Counted from the first letter of the stretch, positions 1 to 9,938 are shown. The stretch is DNA of 64,000 bases from DTJG01 sp964532995 (GCA_964532995.1 CAZHJN010000001.1:35173-99172), one strand, 5' to 3'. Numbers and translations are program-made. The notes: a model not told the origin generated them from the letters alone.

Positions 1-3000
1 CAATAATATCACCTTTTTTAACCCTGTCTCCTTCTTTAACAATGATCTCTGTATGGGTGTGAGTTGGAACTGTTATCTTTTGAACAATCTGACCACCCGT
101 ATCTGTGATCAATATTGATATTTTTTCTTCCTTTTTCTCTTTTTCATCTTTTATATTTTCCTGTTTTTCCTCATATTCTTTTTCTATCTTAATTTTTCCA
201 TTCTTATTGGCATAAATCTTTTCCAGTATCTCTATCTCTGGTTCCAGTTCATCCTGATGTTCTATGATGGTTCTCTTGGTAACTTTTGCTGAAGCATCAA
301 ATTCTTCTTTCACGGTTTTATTGTTTATATCCTTATATCTTACAAATCCCTCTTTTTCAGCTAAGATTTGAACAGCATAAGGATCCCATGTCGCAAGAAC
401 CTGGTCTTTTTTAACCTTTTTCCCCTGTTCAACATGAAGTATCGTACCAACAAATACCGCATTACTTTCAAGCAGACGACCTCTTTCATCCTCAATGTCA
501 ATTGTTCCCTCTCTGCTGAGAACAACTATTTTATTCTCTCTGTTTTTAACAACTCTAAGGTTTTCTGAGTACCTGACAACACCATCAGAATGAGCAACAA
601 TCCTGGCAGGACCAATTGCTCTTGTTACAGTGCCTCCAACGTGGAAAGTTCTCAATGTAAGCTGCGTGCCAGGTTCACCTATGGACTGGGCAGCGACAAC
701 ACCGACGGCTTCTCCAAAATTAACAAGCTTTTGCCTTGAAAGATCAGCACCATAACATTTTGCGCATACACCTCTTTCAGCTTTACAGGTGAGCACTGAT
801 CGAATCTTTATTCTTTCAACACCGAGTGCCGCAATTTTCTCGGCTTTTTCTTCATCAATCAATTCACCCGCTCTTACAAGAACTTCATCAGTGATAATAT
901 CAACTATCGGATCAAATGCGACACGACCCACAACCCTATCTTTAAGTGGAATGATAACCTTTTCTCCATCAGTGAGCGCGCTGATGTAAATACCATCTGC
1001 TGTACCGCAATCCTCCATTGTTACTATAACACTGTGCGCAACATCAACAAGCCTGCGGCTTAAATAACCGGCATCGGATGTTTTCAGAGCAGTATCAACA
1101 ACACCTTTTCTACCTCCGTGAATTGAAATAAAATATTCAAGCAGGGGTAGGCCTTCTCTGAAGTTGGCTATAACCGGAGTGGTGATAATCTCGCCCATTT
1201 CACCTGTTGCCTTCTTGGTCGGCCTTATCATCAGCCCCCGCATTCCCGCAAGCTGATTGACCTGGGAACGATTTCCCCTCGCTCCGGATTCAACCATCAT
1301 TATAAGTGAATTTATCCTGAACGGTTCCAATGAAGTATCTTTTCTCAAAGTTTCAAATACATCGTTGGAAATTCTATTGGTAACAGATGTCCACAAATCT
1401 ATAATTCGGTTGTATCTTTCACCCTCTGAAATAAGACCTTTTCTGTAGTCTTTTTCAATTCTCATAACCTCTTTTTTGGTTTCCTCTATTACCTTCTCCT
1501 TTGATTCCGGAATTTTAAGATCATCCACTCCAATACTTAATCCTCCCCTGGTCGCATATGTAAAACCAAGCTCCTTCACCTCATCAAGAAACTGAACAGT
1601 TCTGAAATAACCGCATTCAATCAAAATCTTTTTCACAATATGTTCCAGAGCTTCGATATTGATAAGACGATTTTGATAGGGAATCTCTTCTGGAAGGATT
1701 TCGTTAAACAGAATACGGCCAACAGTTGTAATAATTATTTCTCCTTTGTTATTTCTTACTCTCACAGGTCTGTGCAATTCAAGAAGGCCATTTTCATAAA
1801 GAATTTTTGCCTCATCAAAACTGTAAATTGCCTCTTTTGCTTTTTCCCTGTTTTTGCTGTCTTTCGATGTATCGCCACCATAGACGCTCTGTTCACTCTG
1901 GAAGGTCAAATAATAACAACCCAGAACAATATCTCTTGTTGGTGTAACAATGGGTCTGCCATTTGCAGGAGATAAAATATGAAGGCTGGATTTCATTAAA
2001 AGGTCAGCTTCAAACTGAGCTTCAACTGTAATTGGCACATGCACACTCATTGTATCACCATCAAAGTCAGCATTAAAAGCCGTGCAGACAAGCGGGTGAA
2101 TCCTGAGAACATTTCCTTCCATCAAACGAGGATCAAATGCTTGAATACTCAAACGATGAAGTGTTGGCTGACGATTGAGAAGCACCGGATGATTACGCGT
2201 AACCTTCTCAAGGATTTCCCAGACTTCCGGTCTGTTCTCTTCAAGGGCTCTCTTGGCGCTTCCCAGCGTATGAAAATATTCTTTTTTCCTCAACTCTCTC
2301 AAAACAAATGGACTGAACAGTTCAAGCGCCATCTGTTTTGGTAAACCACACTGGTGAAGTTTAAGCTTCGGGTCAACAACAATAACCGCTCTTCCTGAAT
2401 AATCAACCCTTTTACCTAAAAGATTCTGTCTGAATCTTCCCTGCTTGCCCCTTAAGGCTTCACTCAATGATTTAAGCGGTCTTTTACCTCTGCCAAGAAC
2501 AGGTGTACCATACCTGCCATTATCCATAAGAGCATCAACTGCTTCCTGAAGCATTCTCTTCTCATTTCTTATTATAATGTCAGGCGCCTGCAGTTTGATC
2601 AGTTTCCTGAGACGATTATTTCTATTTATTACCCTTTGATAAAGGTCGTTAAGATCAGATGCAACAAACCTACCGCCATCAAGAGGAAGAAGCGGCCTTA
2701 AATCCGGAGGTATGACAGGAATTATGGAGGTTACAAGATATTCTGGTTTGACTTCTGTTTTCATCAACCCCTCAATCATCCTTAACTTTTTTACAAGATT
2801 TCTCCTGCTTGTGTGCTCTTTTTTCTTTTTGCTGCCTTTCAATCGATCCTTAACCTTTGCCATCTCCTTTTCAAGATCTATCTTTTTCAGCAGTTCATAA
2901 ATGGCTGAAGCGCCAATATCAGCATGAAATCTATTTCCGTATTTAGCAAGATTTTCCCTGTATTGTTCCTCTGTCAAAAGCTCTTTTTCATCAAGAGGCG

Positions 3001-6000
3001 TATCACCGGGATCTATCACAATATATCTATCGTAATAAAGAACTTTCTCAAGCATCACCTGTGTTAAGTCAAGAAGCACACCGAGCCAGTTGGCGCTGCT
3101 TTTAAACATCCAGACATATGAAACCGGTGTGGCAAGTTCAATGTGTCCCATCCTTTCGCGTCGTACATCAGATGTTGTTACCTCAACTCCGCATCGGTCG
3201 CATATAATACCGCGAAATCTCTGTTTCTTAAACTTTCCGCAGGAACATTCCCAGTCCTTCACAGGACCAAAAATCTTCTCGCAGAAAAGACCATCTCTCT
3301 CAGGTTTGTTTGTTCTGTAGTTCAATGTCTCTGCTTTTTTAACCTCTCCGTATGACCATGAACGGATTACCATCGGAGGCGCGATCCTTATTGTAACCAC
3401 ATCTCTATCTTCATTGTTCTTTTTCTTTTTCTCTATTCTCAGATCAAAACCCAGACCATTGAGTTCCTTTGTAAGAACATGAAAGGATTCAGGAAGATTT
3501 TCTTCCTGATAGTCCAATCCCTTGACAATGCTTTCATATGCCTTCTTACGACCCTTAATATCATCGCTTTTTATTGTGAGCATTTCTCTGAGGGTATAAC
3601 CAGCGCCATACCCCTCAAGAGCCCAGACCTCCATTTCACCAAAGCGCTGTCCACCAAACTGGGCTCTGCCACCAAGCGGCTGCTGAGTTATCAATGAATA
3701 AGAACCAACAGAACGAGCATGAAACTTCTCATCAGCCAGATGGATGAGTTTCATCATATATATTGAACCAACTGTTACCGGCTGCAAGAATGGTTCTCCT
3801 GTCTGTCCGTCATAAATCCTGGTTTTACCGTCCTCAGGAAGACCCGCTTCTCTTAAGTTCTGTTTGATCTCAAATTCCTTTATGCTTTCAAAAACAGGTG
3901 TTTCAGCTGAATAGCCAAGCGTTTTTAATGCCCATCCAAGATGTGTTTCAAGAATCTGTCCGATATTCATTCTTGATGGAACTCCAAGGGGATTTAAAAC
4001 TATATCAACCGGAGTACCATCTTCAAGAAATGGCATGTCTTCTTCAGGAAGAACAACAGATATAACACCTTTATTACCATGTCTGCCACTCATTTTATCG
4101 CCAATAGCAACCTTCTTCTTTGTCGCTATTTCAACCAATACCTTGCATATCACATTGGGTTCAAGTTCTGAACCTCTGCGTACCTTTATCTTTTCATTGC
4201 TGGCTTCCTTTTCAAGCTTTTCAAGCTCTGTAATACCAATTTCAACAATCTTTTTAATCTCTTCTTTCACAGAATTATTATCAATGGACCTTACAATTCG
4301 ATCCCAGCTTTCAATACTTGTGGTCAGCCTTGTGGAAGGAATCCTGCGAGCAGAAAGAGTATCCTTAATTCTGCCGGTGATAATCGTCCTGACAATTTTC
4401 TTCTTTTCTGCAAGATCTTTCTCTATTTTTTCAATCTGTACCTTTATGGATTCTTCAGGAATTTTATCAGCGGGATAATAGGTCTTTACATTGATAACAA
4501 CTCCGGAAACACCGGGTGGCACAATTAAAGATGTATTTGCCACGTCTCTCGCTTTTTCACCAAAGATAACCCTCAAAAGTTTTTCCTCAGGAGTTAATTC
4601 TGCTTCGCCCTTGGGTGTGATTTTTCCCACAAAGATATCTCCTGGCTTTACCTCTGCACCAACCCTGATAATGCCATTTTTATCAAGATTCCTGAGTTCT
4701 TCTTCCGATGCATTGGGAAGATCCGAGGTGATCTCTTCTGGTCCCCTTTCTGTTTCCTGCGCTGTAACCTCAAATTTTTCAATATGAATTGAAGTGAAGG
4801 TATCCTCTTTAACAAGTTTTTCACTCAGAATAATGGCGTCCTCAAAATTGTATCCCTGCCATGGCATAAAGGCTACAAGAAGGTTTCTACCAAGAGCAAG
4901 ATCTCCTTCAGGCGAAACCGCAGGACCATCTGAAATAATCTGTCCCTTTTTGACCTTTTGCCCCGGAGAAACAAGTGGTCTCTGATGAAAACAGGTATCC
5001 TGGTTTGTCCTGCGGAATGTTTGCAGGTGGTAAACATCTTTATGCTGCCAGGGAAAAATTCCTTTTTCATCCCTGTCTATGATTATGGTCTTTGCATCAA
5101 CATATTCCACTGTGCCGGAGTTTTTAGCTCTTAAAATCACCCCGGAATCCATCACAACTCTTTTTTCTATGCCTGTCCTCACAAGAGGTCTTTCGGTTCG
5201 CAGAAGTGGCACAGCCTGTCTCTGCATGTTTGATCCCATCAGAGCCCTGTTTGAATCATTGTGTTCAAGAAATGGAATCAACGATGCGCTCAGTCCAACT
5301 ATCTGTTTGGGTGAAATACCTATAAGTTCAATCTGATCTTTTGTGGCTTCGGTAAACTCTCCTCCTTTGGATCTGACACGAATTATTTCCTGTTTTATAA
5401 TACCGGTTTCAGGATCGTAAGGGACATCTGGAGGAGCCACAACATAATTATCTTCCTCATCTGCAGAAACATATACAGCCTCATCAAACAAAACTTTTCC
5501 ATTTTTAACTCTATAATAAGGAGTTCTGATAAAACCATTATTATCAACATCAGCATATACCGTAAGTGAATTGATCAATCCAACATTTGCCCCTTCCGGG
5601 GTTTCTATCGGACAGACCCTTCCAAAATGTGTATAATGAACATCCCTCACCTCAAAACCCGCTCTTTTCCTTTCTTTCACTCCCCCTTCTCCAACCGCAG
5701 TAAGCCTTCTCTTGTGAGTGAGTTCCGCAAGAGGATTAATCTGATCAAGAAACTGGGAAAGCTGATTTCGAGCAAAAAATTCCTCCACAGCTGTGGAAAA
5801 AATTCTGCTGTTTAAAATATCCTGCGGTACAATGGGGCCTGTTTTATCTATAATTGCCATCTTCTCTTTCACAAAATGAACAAGCCTTATCAGACCTTCA
5901 TAAATATGTTCTTTTACAAGTTCAGCCGAAGTTCTCACCCTCTTGTTGCCAAGATGATCAATATCATCAGTTTCACCCTTGCCTCTTTCTATAAGATCGA

Positions 6001-7057
6001 GCAGGTACTTCAGTGTTCTTACTATATCCTCTGTCGTGAGATGTAATTCTTTAAGAGTTAGCCCGAGTTTTTTATTAATCTGCAATCTGCCTGCCGGAGA
6101 AAGATCGTACTGGTCGGAAGTGAAGAAAAGCCTTTTAAAGAAACTTCTTGCCTCTCTTTCTTCCATAGGAAAACCGGGTCTGAGTTCCAGATAAATTTTC
6201 TTTATCGCTTCTTCCTGAGTCTTTATTTCGGCATCCTTTTCGAGGGTTGTCTTAATAATACTGTCCGCTGGCATCCTGTCAGGAGACTCATAAAAAAGTG
6301 AAATTATTTCTTCATCAGTATATCCAAGTGCTTTTAGAAGTGTGGTCGCATAGACTTTTCTTTTCCCAAAATAGGCATAAAGGCAGGTTGTGTTATGATG
6401 AAGTTCTGGATGAAATTCCATCCAGAGACCGCGGGCTGGAAAAATTCGCGCGGAATACGTAGCCTTCTGGCCGATTTCTTCTTCTTCTTTAAAATACACT
6501 CCGGGAGACCTCTGTATCTGATTGACAACCGCCCTTTCAATACCATTGATGATAAAAGTACCGCGTTCTGTCATAAGTGGAATGAGTCCGAGATAAACAT
6601 CCTGTCCTTCTCTCACACTTTCAACCCTGTTATTGATCTTATCTTTCTTGTAAAGCCTGAATTTAACCTTAAATCTTCCACCATAGGTAATACCTTTTTC
6701 TATGCATTCAACCTCAGACTCAACAGGATCTTCTATTGTGTAGTTTATGTATTCAAGAAACAAAGATCTATCATCGCTTGAAATCATATAATGCTTTTCT
6801 CCAGGGAAAAGTTCTGTCTCAGGAAAAACTTTCCTGAGAACCTCCTCCAGCCCCATGTTCTCTCTTTTTTCAGGGTCAACATCCTTCTGGAGAAACCTTC
6901 TGTAAGGTTCTATCTGAACCTTCAGTAAATCAGGAATCTGCACATGTCTTCTGTCAACATAACCTTCCATATTCTTCTGAACAGTCTGAAGGAAATCCCC
7001 GCGAGGTTCAACCTGAGCCTTTAATCCGTCTGAAACCCGCACATGTTTTTTTTCCAT
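1..7057 (-). CDS. rpoBC: Fused RNA polymerase beta / beta-prime subunit (RpoB-RpoC), 3' end beyond the window
   Basis: Catalytic core of RNA polymerase. One open frame of 2,352 codons runs from the ATG at 7057 off the left edge. Residues 1-1208 are beta: ERGTFIINGIERAVV near the N-terminus, the rifampicin region SQFLDQINPLAELTHKRR, GDKMSGRHGNKG, and the terminal VLTKELNGLGFDLRI at 1194-1208. A charged linker (EKKKKNNEDRDV, about 1209-1220) leads without stop, ribosome site or start into beta-prime: RSWSYGEVKK, the zinc cysteines of ECSCG and CDRCG, the Mg-binding NADFDGD at 1662-1668, GEPGTQLTLRTFHVGG and the second zinc site CAKCYG. I checked the same frame at positions 4093, 3478, 2074, 700 and 13. 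The start follows GGAG three bases upstream. Separate genes are the bacterial norm; fusions are known in Helicobacter and Wolbachia. It is the last gene visible in the tuf/ribosomal operon, 41 nt after rplL. Confidence 0.96.
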   Translation of the reverse strand, partial: MEKKHVRVSDGLKAQVEPRGDFLQTVQKNMEGYVDRRHVQIPDLLKVQIEPYRRFLQKDVDPEKRENMGLEEVLRKVFPETELFPGEKHYMISSDDRSLFLEYINYTIEDPVESEVECIEKGITYGGRFKVKFRLYKKDKINNRVESVREGQDVYLGLIPLMTERGTFIINGIERAVVNQIQRSPGVYFKEEEEIGQKATYSARIFPARGLWMEFHPELHHNTTCLYAYFGKRKVYATTLLKALGYTDEEIISLFYESPDRMPADSIIKTTLEKDAEIKTQEEAIKKIYLELRPGFPMEEREARSFFKRLFFTSDQYDLSPAGRLQINKKLGLTLKELHLTTEDIVRTLKYLLDLIERGKGETDDIDHLGNKRVRTSAELVKEHIYEGLIRLVHFVKEKMAIIDKTGPIVPQDILNSRIFSTAVEEFFARNQLSQFLDQINPLAELTHKRRLTAVGEGGVKERKRAGFEVRDVHYTHFGRVCPIETPEGANVGLINSLTVYADVDNNGFIRTPYYRVKNGKVLFDEAVYVSADEEDNYVVAPPDVPYDPETGIIKQEIIRVRSKGGEFTEATKDQIELIGISPKQIVGLSASLIPFLEHNDSNRALMGSNMQRQAVPLLRTERPLVRTGIEKRVVMDSGVILRAKNSGTVEYVDAKTIIIDRDEKGIFPWQHKDVYHLQTFRRTNQDTCFHQRPLVSPGQKVKKGQIISDGPAVSPEGDLALGRNLLVAFMPWQGYNFEDAIILSEKLVKEDTFTSIHIEKFEVTAQETERGPEEITSDLPNASEEELRNLDKNGIIRVGAEVKPGDIFVGKITPKGEAELTPEEKLLRVIFGEKARDVANTSLIVPPGVSGVVINVKTYYPADKIPEESIKVQIEKIEKDLAEKKKIVRTIITGRIKDTLSARRIPSTRLTTSIESWDRIVRSIDNNSVKEEIKKIVEIGITELEKLEKEASNEKIKVRRGSELEPNVICKVLVEIATKKKVAIGDKMSGRHGNKGVISVVLPEEDMPFLEDGTPVDIVLNPLGVPSRMNIGQILETHLGWALKTLGYSAETPVFESIKEFEIKQNLREAGLPEDGKTRIYDGQTGEPFLQPVTVGSIYMMKLIHLADEKFHARSVGSYSLITQQPLGGRAQFGGQRFGEMEVWALEGYGAGYTLREMLTIKSDDIKGRKKAYESIVKGLDYQEENLPESFHVLTKELNGLGFDLRIEKKKKNNEDRDVVTIRIAPPMVIRSWSYGEVKKAETLNYRTNKPERDGLFCEKIFGPVKDWECSCGKFKKQRFRGIICDRCGVEVTTSDVRRERMGHIELATPVSYVWMFKSSANWLGVLLDLTQVMLEKVLYYDRYIVIDPGDTPLDEKELLTEEQYRENLAKYGNRFHADIGASAIYELLKKIDLEKEMAKVKDRLKGSKKKKEHTSRRNLVKKLRMIEGLMKTEVKPEYLVTSIIPVIPPDLRPLLPLDGGRFVASDLNDLYQRVINRNNRLRKLIKLQAPDIIIRNEKRMLQEAVDALMDNGRYGTPVLGRGKRPLKSLSEALRGKQGRFRQNLLGKRVDYSGRAVIVVDPKLKLHQCGLPKQMALELFSPFVLRELRKKEYFHTLGSAKRALEENRPEVWEILEKVTRNHPVLLNRQPTLHRLSIQAFDPRLMEGNVLRIHPLVCTAFNADFDGDTMSVHVPITVEAQFEADLLMKSSLHILSPANGRPIVTPTRDIVLGCYYLTFQSEQSVYGGDTSKDSKNREKAKEAIYSFDEAKILYENGLLELHRPVRVRNNKGEIIITTVGRILFNEILPEEIPYQNRLINIEALEHIVKKILIECGYFRTVQFLDEVKELGFTYATRGGLSIGVDDLKIPESKEKVIEETKKEVMRIEKDYRKGLISEGERYNRIIDLWTSVTNRISNDVFETLRKDTSLEPFRINSLIMMVESGARGNRSQVNQLAGMRGLMIRPTKKATGEMGEIITTPVIANFREGLPLLEYFISIHGGRKGVVDTALKTSDAGYLSRRLVDVAHSVIVTMEDCGTADGIYISALTDGEKVIIPLKDRVVGRVAFDPIVDIITDEVLVRAGELIDEEKAEKIAALGVERIKIRSVLTCKAERGVCAKCYGADLSRQKLVNFGEAVGVVAAQSIGEPGTQLTLRTFHVGGTVTRAIGPARIVAHSDGVVRYSENLRVVKNRENKIVVLSREGTIDIEDERGRLLESNAVFVGTILHVEQGKKVKKDQVLATWDPYAVQILAEKEGFVRYKDINNKTVKEEFDASAKVTKRTIIEHQDELEPEIEILEKIYANKNGKIKIEKEYEEKQENIKDEKEKKEEKISILITDTGGQIVQKITVPTHTHTEIIVKEGDRVKKGDII

Positions 7058-7098
7058 ATTCTCCAGCCATTGTTAAGAATTCAGTAAAGTTACAAACT

Positions 7099-7497
7099 TT
7101 ACTTTATTTCAACCGTCGCACCAGCAGCTTCAAGTTTCTTCTTTATTTCCTCGGCTTCTTCCTTACTCACTTTTTCCTTCAATGGTTTCGGAAGCGACTC
7201 CACAAGATCTTTGGCTTCCTTCAATCCAAGATTTGTGATGGCTCTAACCTCTTTGATAACCTGTATTTTGTTTGATCCAAAACTGGTCAGAATAATATCA
7301 AAAGAGGTTTTCTCTTCAACAGGGGCTGCTGCCTGTTCAGCAGAAGCTGCAACAGGTGCTATCCCTGCTGCTGCCATCACAGGTTGAACGCCAAATTTAT
7401 CTTCAAGTTTTTTGGCAAGATCGGCCAATTCCATTGCTGTAAGACTGCCAATCGCATCAACGAGAACATCCACAGAAAGTTTTTTCTCTTCAACCAT
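7099..7497 (-). CDS. rplL: Ribosomal protein L7/L12
   Basis: Stalk protein of the 50S subunit that recruits translational GTPases. The 132 residues show the usual layout: an N-terminal dimerisation helix (about 1-35), an Ala/Pro hinge (about 40-60) and a C-terminal globular domain with the EKTSFDIILTSFGSNKI opening and the KIQVIKEVRAITNLGLKEAK surface that contacts elongation factors. Its start overlaps the end of rplJ by 8 nt, so the two are probably translationally coupled. Length and domain order are normal. Confidence 0.98.
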   Translation of the reverse strand: MVEEKKLSVDVLVDAIGSLTAMELADLAKKLEDKFGVQPVMAAAGIAPVAASAEQAAAPVEEKTSFDIILTSFGSNKIQVIKEVRAITNLGLKEAKDLVESLPKPLKEKVSKEEAEEIKKKLEAAGATVEIK

Positions 7498-8020
7498 TTC
7501 CTTTCTCCTTTTGTTCAGAAAATGTTTTCAATACCAGAATCAAACGTGTTAACGGATACTTAACGTTATAAACAAGGCTGCTCAATGGAGCCTTAATTCC
7601 ACCGATAACTTTTGCCTGCAATGTCTTTTTCGTAGGAAGATTACCAAGCTTCTCCAGAGTATCAACTGCCATGAGAGCATTGTTGAGAACGCCAAACTTA
7701 ATTTTAATTTTCCCTGAAGATTTTGAAAATTTCAGCACCTCCTTTATAATCTCACATTCATCACCTGTATTACTCCAGATAAGAACATTCGGACCCTCCA
7801 TAAACTTTGTTGCCTCGTCCAGAGAACAGGATTGCAATGCCATCCTTGCGAGAGTATTTTTAACAACCATGACATTTGATGAATGCTTTTTCATTTCCCT
7901 TCTGAGTTCCTCCATGCCCTTGACTGTAATCCCTGAAAATTCTGCAAAAATGGATACCTTGCTCGAACCCAGTTCATCAATTATGAACTTCAAAATTTTT
8001 GCCTTGTCCGTTTTATTCAT
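7490..8020 (-). CDS. rplJ: Ribosomal protein L10
   Basis: Base of the L7/L12 stalk on 23S rRNA. The 176 residues contain the standard opening (KAKILKFIIDEL, then the FSGITVKGMEELRREMK region and VVKNTLARMAL) and a C-terminal helix for L7/L12 dimers. Only 19 nt separate it from rplA upstream, so there is no room for the long L10-binding leader known from enterobacteria. Autoregulation, if present, must work differently. It overlaps rplL by 8 nt. Confidence 0.97.
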   Translation of the reverse strand: MNKTDKAKILKFIIDELGSSKVSIFAEFSGITVKGMEELRREMKKHSSNVMVVKNTLARMALQSCSLDEATKFMEGPNVLIWSNTGDECEIIKEVLKFSKSSGKIKIKFGVLNNALMAVDTLEKLGNLPTKKTLQAKVIGGIKAPLSSLVYNVKYPLTRLILVLKTFSEQKEKGNG

Positions 8021-8039
8021 AAAATCCTGTCCTGTTCGA

Positions 8040-8756
8040 TCAAGAAATTGTAGATTTTATTTCCTGTGAAATCTTATTGATGTTTAAGGGAAAAGATGGC
8101 CCCATCGTTGAAGAAATATGAGCACTCTTCAGATAAACTCCTTTTACTCCCTGCGGCCTGGCCGCCAGAATTGTCCTCAATGCAGCGTAAAAATTCTCAA
8201 GGAGTTGTTCCTGAGAAAATGAAACCCTTCCGATCGGAAGATGCAGATTGCCATCCCTATCCATTTTGAACTCAATTCTACCTTTTTTTAGCTCTTCAAC
8301 AATTTTTTCTATCTCAAATGTAACAGTGCCAGAGCGTGGATTTGGCATAAGGCCTCTCGGTCCAAGTATCTTCCCGAGGGCTGTGATATTTTTCATCATA
8401 TCAGGTGTTGCCACAACCGCCTGAAAATCAAGCCATCCTCCTTTGATTTTCTCTATCAGTTCTGTACCACCATAATAGTCGGCCCCTGCTTTTTTTGCCT
8501 TTTCAATATTCTCACCCTGTGCAAAAACGAGAACTTTTATCTGTTTACCACTACCGTGTGGAAGATTTACAGAACCCCTGACCGGTTGCTGGATCTTTTT
8601 CAAATCCAGACCAAGATGAACTGAAAGGTCAACCGTCTCATCAAAACGGGTGGTTGAATTGTTTTTGATAAAAGCGATTGCCTCCTCAGGAGTATAGGTT
8701 GTTTTTTCCTCAATCCTTTCCTGAACAGATTTATATCTTCTGGATCTTTTTTTCAT
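8040..8756 (-). CDS. rplA: Ribosomal protein L1
   Basis: L1 stalk protein that binds 23S rRNA and moves deacylated tRNA out of the E site. The 238-residue product has the typical N-terminal RYKSVQERIE and TYTPEEAIAFIK segments, the central GLDLKK and NLPHGSGK stretch, and the conserved ALGKILGPRGLMPNPRSGTV-type motif around residues 125-145. It lies 9 nt after rplK and 19 nt before rplJ. The length is close to the family norm. Confidence 0.97.
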   Translation of the reverse strand: MKKRSRRYKSVQERIEEKTTYTPEEAIAFIKNNSTTRFDETVDLSVHLGLDLKKIQQPVRGSVNLPHGSGKQIKVLVFAQGENIEKAKKAGADYYGGTELIEKIKGGWLDFQAVVATPDMMKNITALGKILGPRGLMPNPRSGTVTFEIEKIVEELKKGRIEFKMDRDGNLHLPIGRVSFSQEQLLENFYAALRTILAARPQGVKGVYLKSAHISSTMGPSFPLNINKISQEIKSTIS

Positions 8757-8765
8757 CTTAACTCC

Positions 8766-9203
8766 TTAATCAACAACTTCTATTCCCATACTTCTTGCAC
8801 AACCTTCAACTATTTTCACTGCCTGCGCCAGATCATCCGTGTTAAGATCCGGCAGTTTTATCTTTGCTATTTCTTCAATTTGTCGTCTCGTAAGTTTGCC
8901 AACTTTTTCTTTATTGGGAACTCCAGAACCTTTAACGATATTAGCTGCCTTTTTCAACAATGAAGCTGTGGGTGGCGTTTTTAATTGATATTTGAAAGAT
9001 CTGTCCCCAAATATCGTCAATACAACCGGTATGATATCCCCTTCCTTCCCTTTTGTAGCCGCGTTAAAAGACTTGCAGAATTCCATAATGTTAACTCCAT
9101 GCTGTCCGAGTGCCGGACCAACCGGCGGCGCAGGCGTTGCCTGACCTGCCGGAATCTGTAACTTAACTATCGCCTTTACCTGTTTTGTGGTTTTTTCTGC
9201 CAT
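8766..9203 (-). CDS. rplK: Ribosomal protein L11
   Basis: Protein of the GTPase-associated centre, also needed for stringent-response sensing. From the ATG at 9203 the product is 145 residues (MAEKTTKQVKAIVK...), with the conserved LQIPAGQATPAPPVGPALGQ and GVNIMEFCKSFN segments and a C-terminal rRNA-binding domain. A GTG at 9209 would extend it by two residues, but the ATG is better placed behind AAAAGGTG. It starts just after the nusG stop, giving a continuous secE-nusG-rplK-rplA transcript. Confidence 0.96.
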   Translation of the reverse strand: MAEKTTKQVKAIVKLQIPAGQATPAPPVGPALGQHGVNIMEFCKSFNAATKGKEGDIIPVVLTIFGDRSFKYQLKTPPTASLLKKAANIVKGSGVPNKEKVGKLTRRQIEEIAKIKLPDLNTDDLAQAVKIVEGCARSMGIEVVD

Positions 9204-9205
9204 GT

Positions 9206-9736
9206 TCACACCTTTTCAACCTGCCAGAAATTAAGTTCTAAAATTGTTGACCTTCCGAAAATTGATATACTGACCTTTAATCTTTCTCTTTCATTATTTA
9301 CATCTTCAACGACCCCTGTAAAATCAAGAAATGGTCCATCTGTTATAACAACTTTATCGCCCCTGCTAAATTCAATCTTTGGAACGGGTTTTGCCTTTCT
9401 TTCCTCTATCTCCTGCAGGAGATTGTCAATTTCACTTCCCTGCAGTGGAGATGGACTTGTACCTGCACCGAGAACATTAAAAACACCATTTGTTGTCTTA
9501 ACAATGTGCCATGTTAAATCATCAACATCATCATCAGCTTCAATCAAAAGATATCCTGGAAAAAACTTTCTCGGTTTTACAGTTTTCTCACCTTTTGTTG
9601 TTTCCACAACATCCTCAGTAGGAATAACTATCTGTTTGATTTTCATATTTCCGGCATTGACCAGTTTTGACTCAATAAGTCTCTTGATTTTTTCTTCATG
9701 CCCTGTTCTAACATGCACAATAAACCATTTACTCAT
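9206..9736 (-). CDS. nusG: Transcription elongation/antitermination factor NusG
   Basis: Clamp-binding elongation factor that links RNA polymerase with Rho or ribosomes. The 176-residue product has an N-terminal NGN domain (SKWFIVHVRTGHEEKI, then RKFFPGYLLIEA and TNGVFNVLG) and a C-terminal KOW domain (GDKVVITDGPFLDFTGVVEDV). A GTG at 9739 precedes the ATG at 9736. I prefer the ATG because GAGG sits about five bases upstream. The gene abuts the secE stop codon. Confidence 0.97.
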   Translation of the reverse strand: MSKWFIVHVRTGHEEKIKRLIESKLVNAGNMKIKQIVIPTEDVVETTKGEKTVKPRKFFPGYLLIEADDDVDDLTWHIVKTTNGVFNVLGAGTSPSPLQGSEIDNLLQEIEERKAKPVPKIEFSRGDKVVITDGPFLDFTGVVEDVNNERERLKVSISIFGRSTILELNFWQVEKV

Positions 9737-9738
9737 CA

Positions 9739-9921
9739 CTACCTCGCAAAAACATGGAGCATCCTTGAAAAAATAACATCAATTATTCCGAAATAAATAG
9801 CCATCAACACCATAAGAATAATGACCGCGAATGTTGACCTTTTAAGCATCTGAAAATTCGGCCAGGTCACCTTTTTAAACTCAGCCTGACTTTCTTTTAA
9901 AAACATCTTTATCTTTTGCAT
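9739..9921 (-). CDS. secE: Preprotein translocase subunit SecE
   Basis: Essential clamp subunit of the SecYEG channel. It is the short, single-span form of 60 residues: an amphipathic helix with the conserved ESQAEFKKVTWPN motif (residues 10-22), then one membrane segment (about 32-52). AGGTGAG precedes the ATG. It lies between tRNA-Trp and nusG, the order found in most bacteria. Confidence 0.97.
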   Translation of the reverse strand: MQKIKMFLKESQAEFKKVTWPNFQMLKRSTFAVIILMVLMAIYFGIIDVIFSRMLHVFAR

Positions 9922-9938
9922 CTCACCTGTCCTTGTTG

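Noticed and set aside
3421..3480. Separate rpoB stop and rpoC start around the junction
   Set aside because: The ATG at 3480 is in another frame and soon meets TGA; the shared frame has no stop and no start.
8021..8039. L10/L12 autoregulatory leader before rplJ
   Set aside because: Only 19 nt separate rplA and rplJ, too short for the known leader structure.
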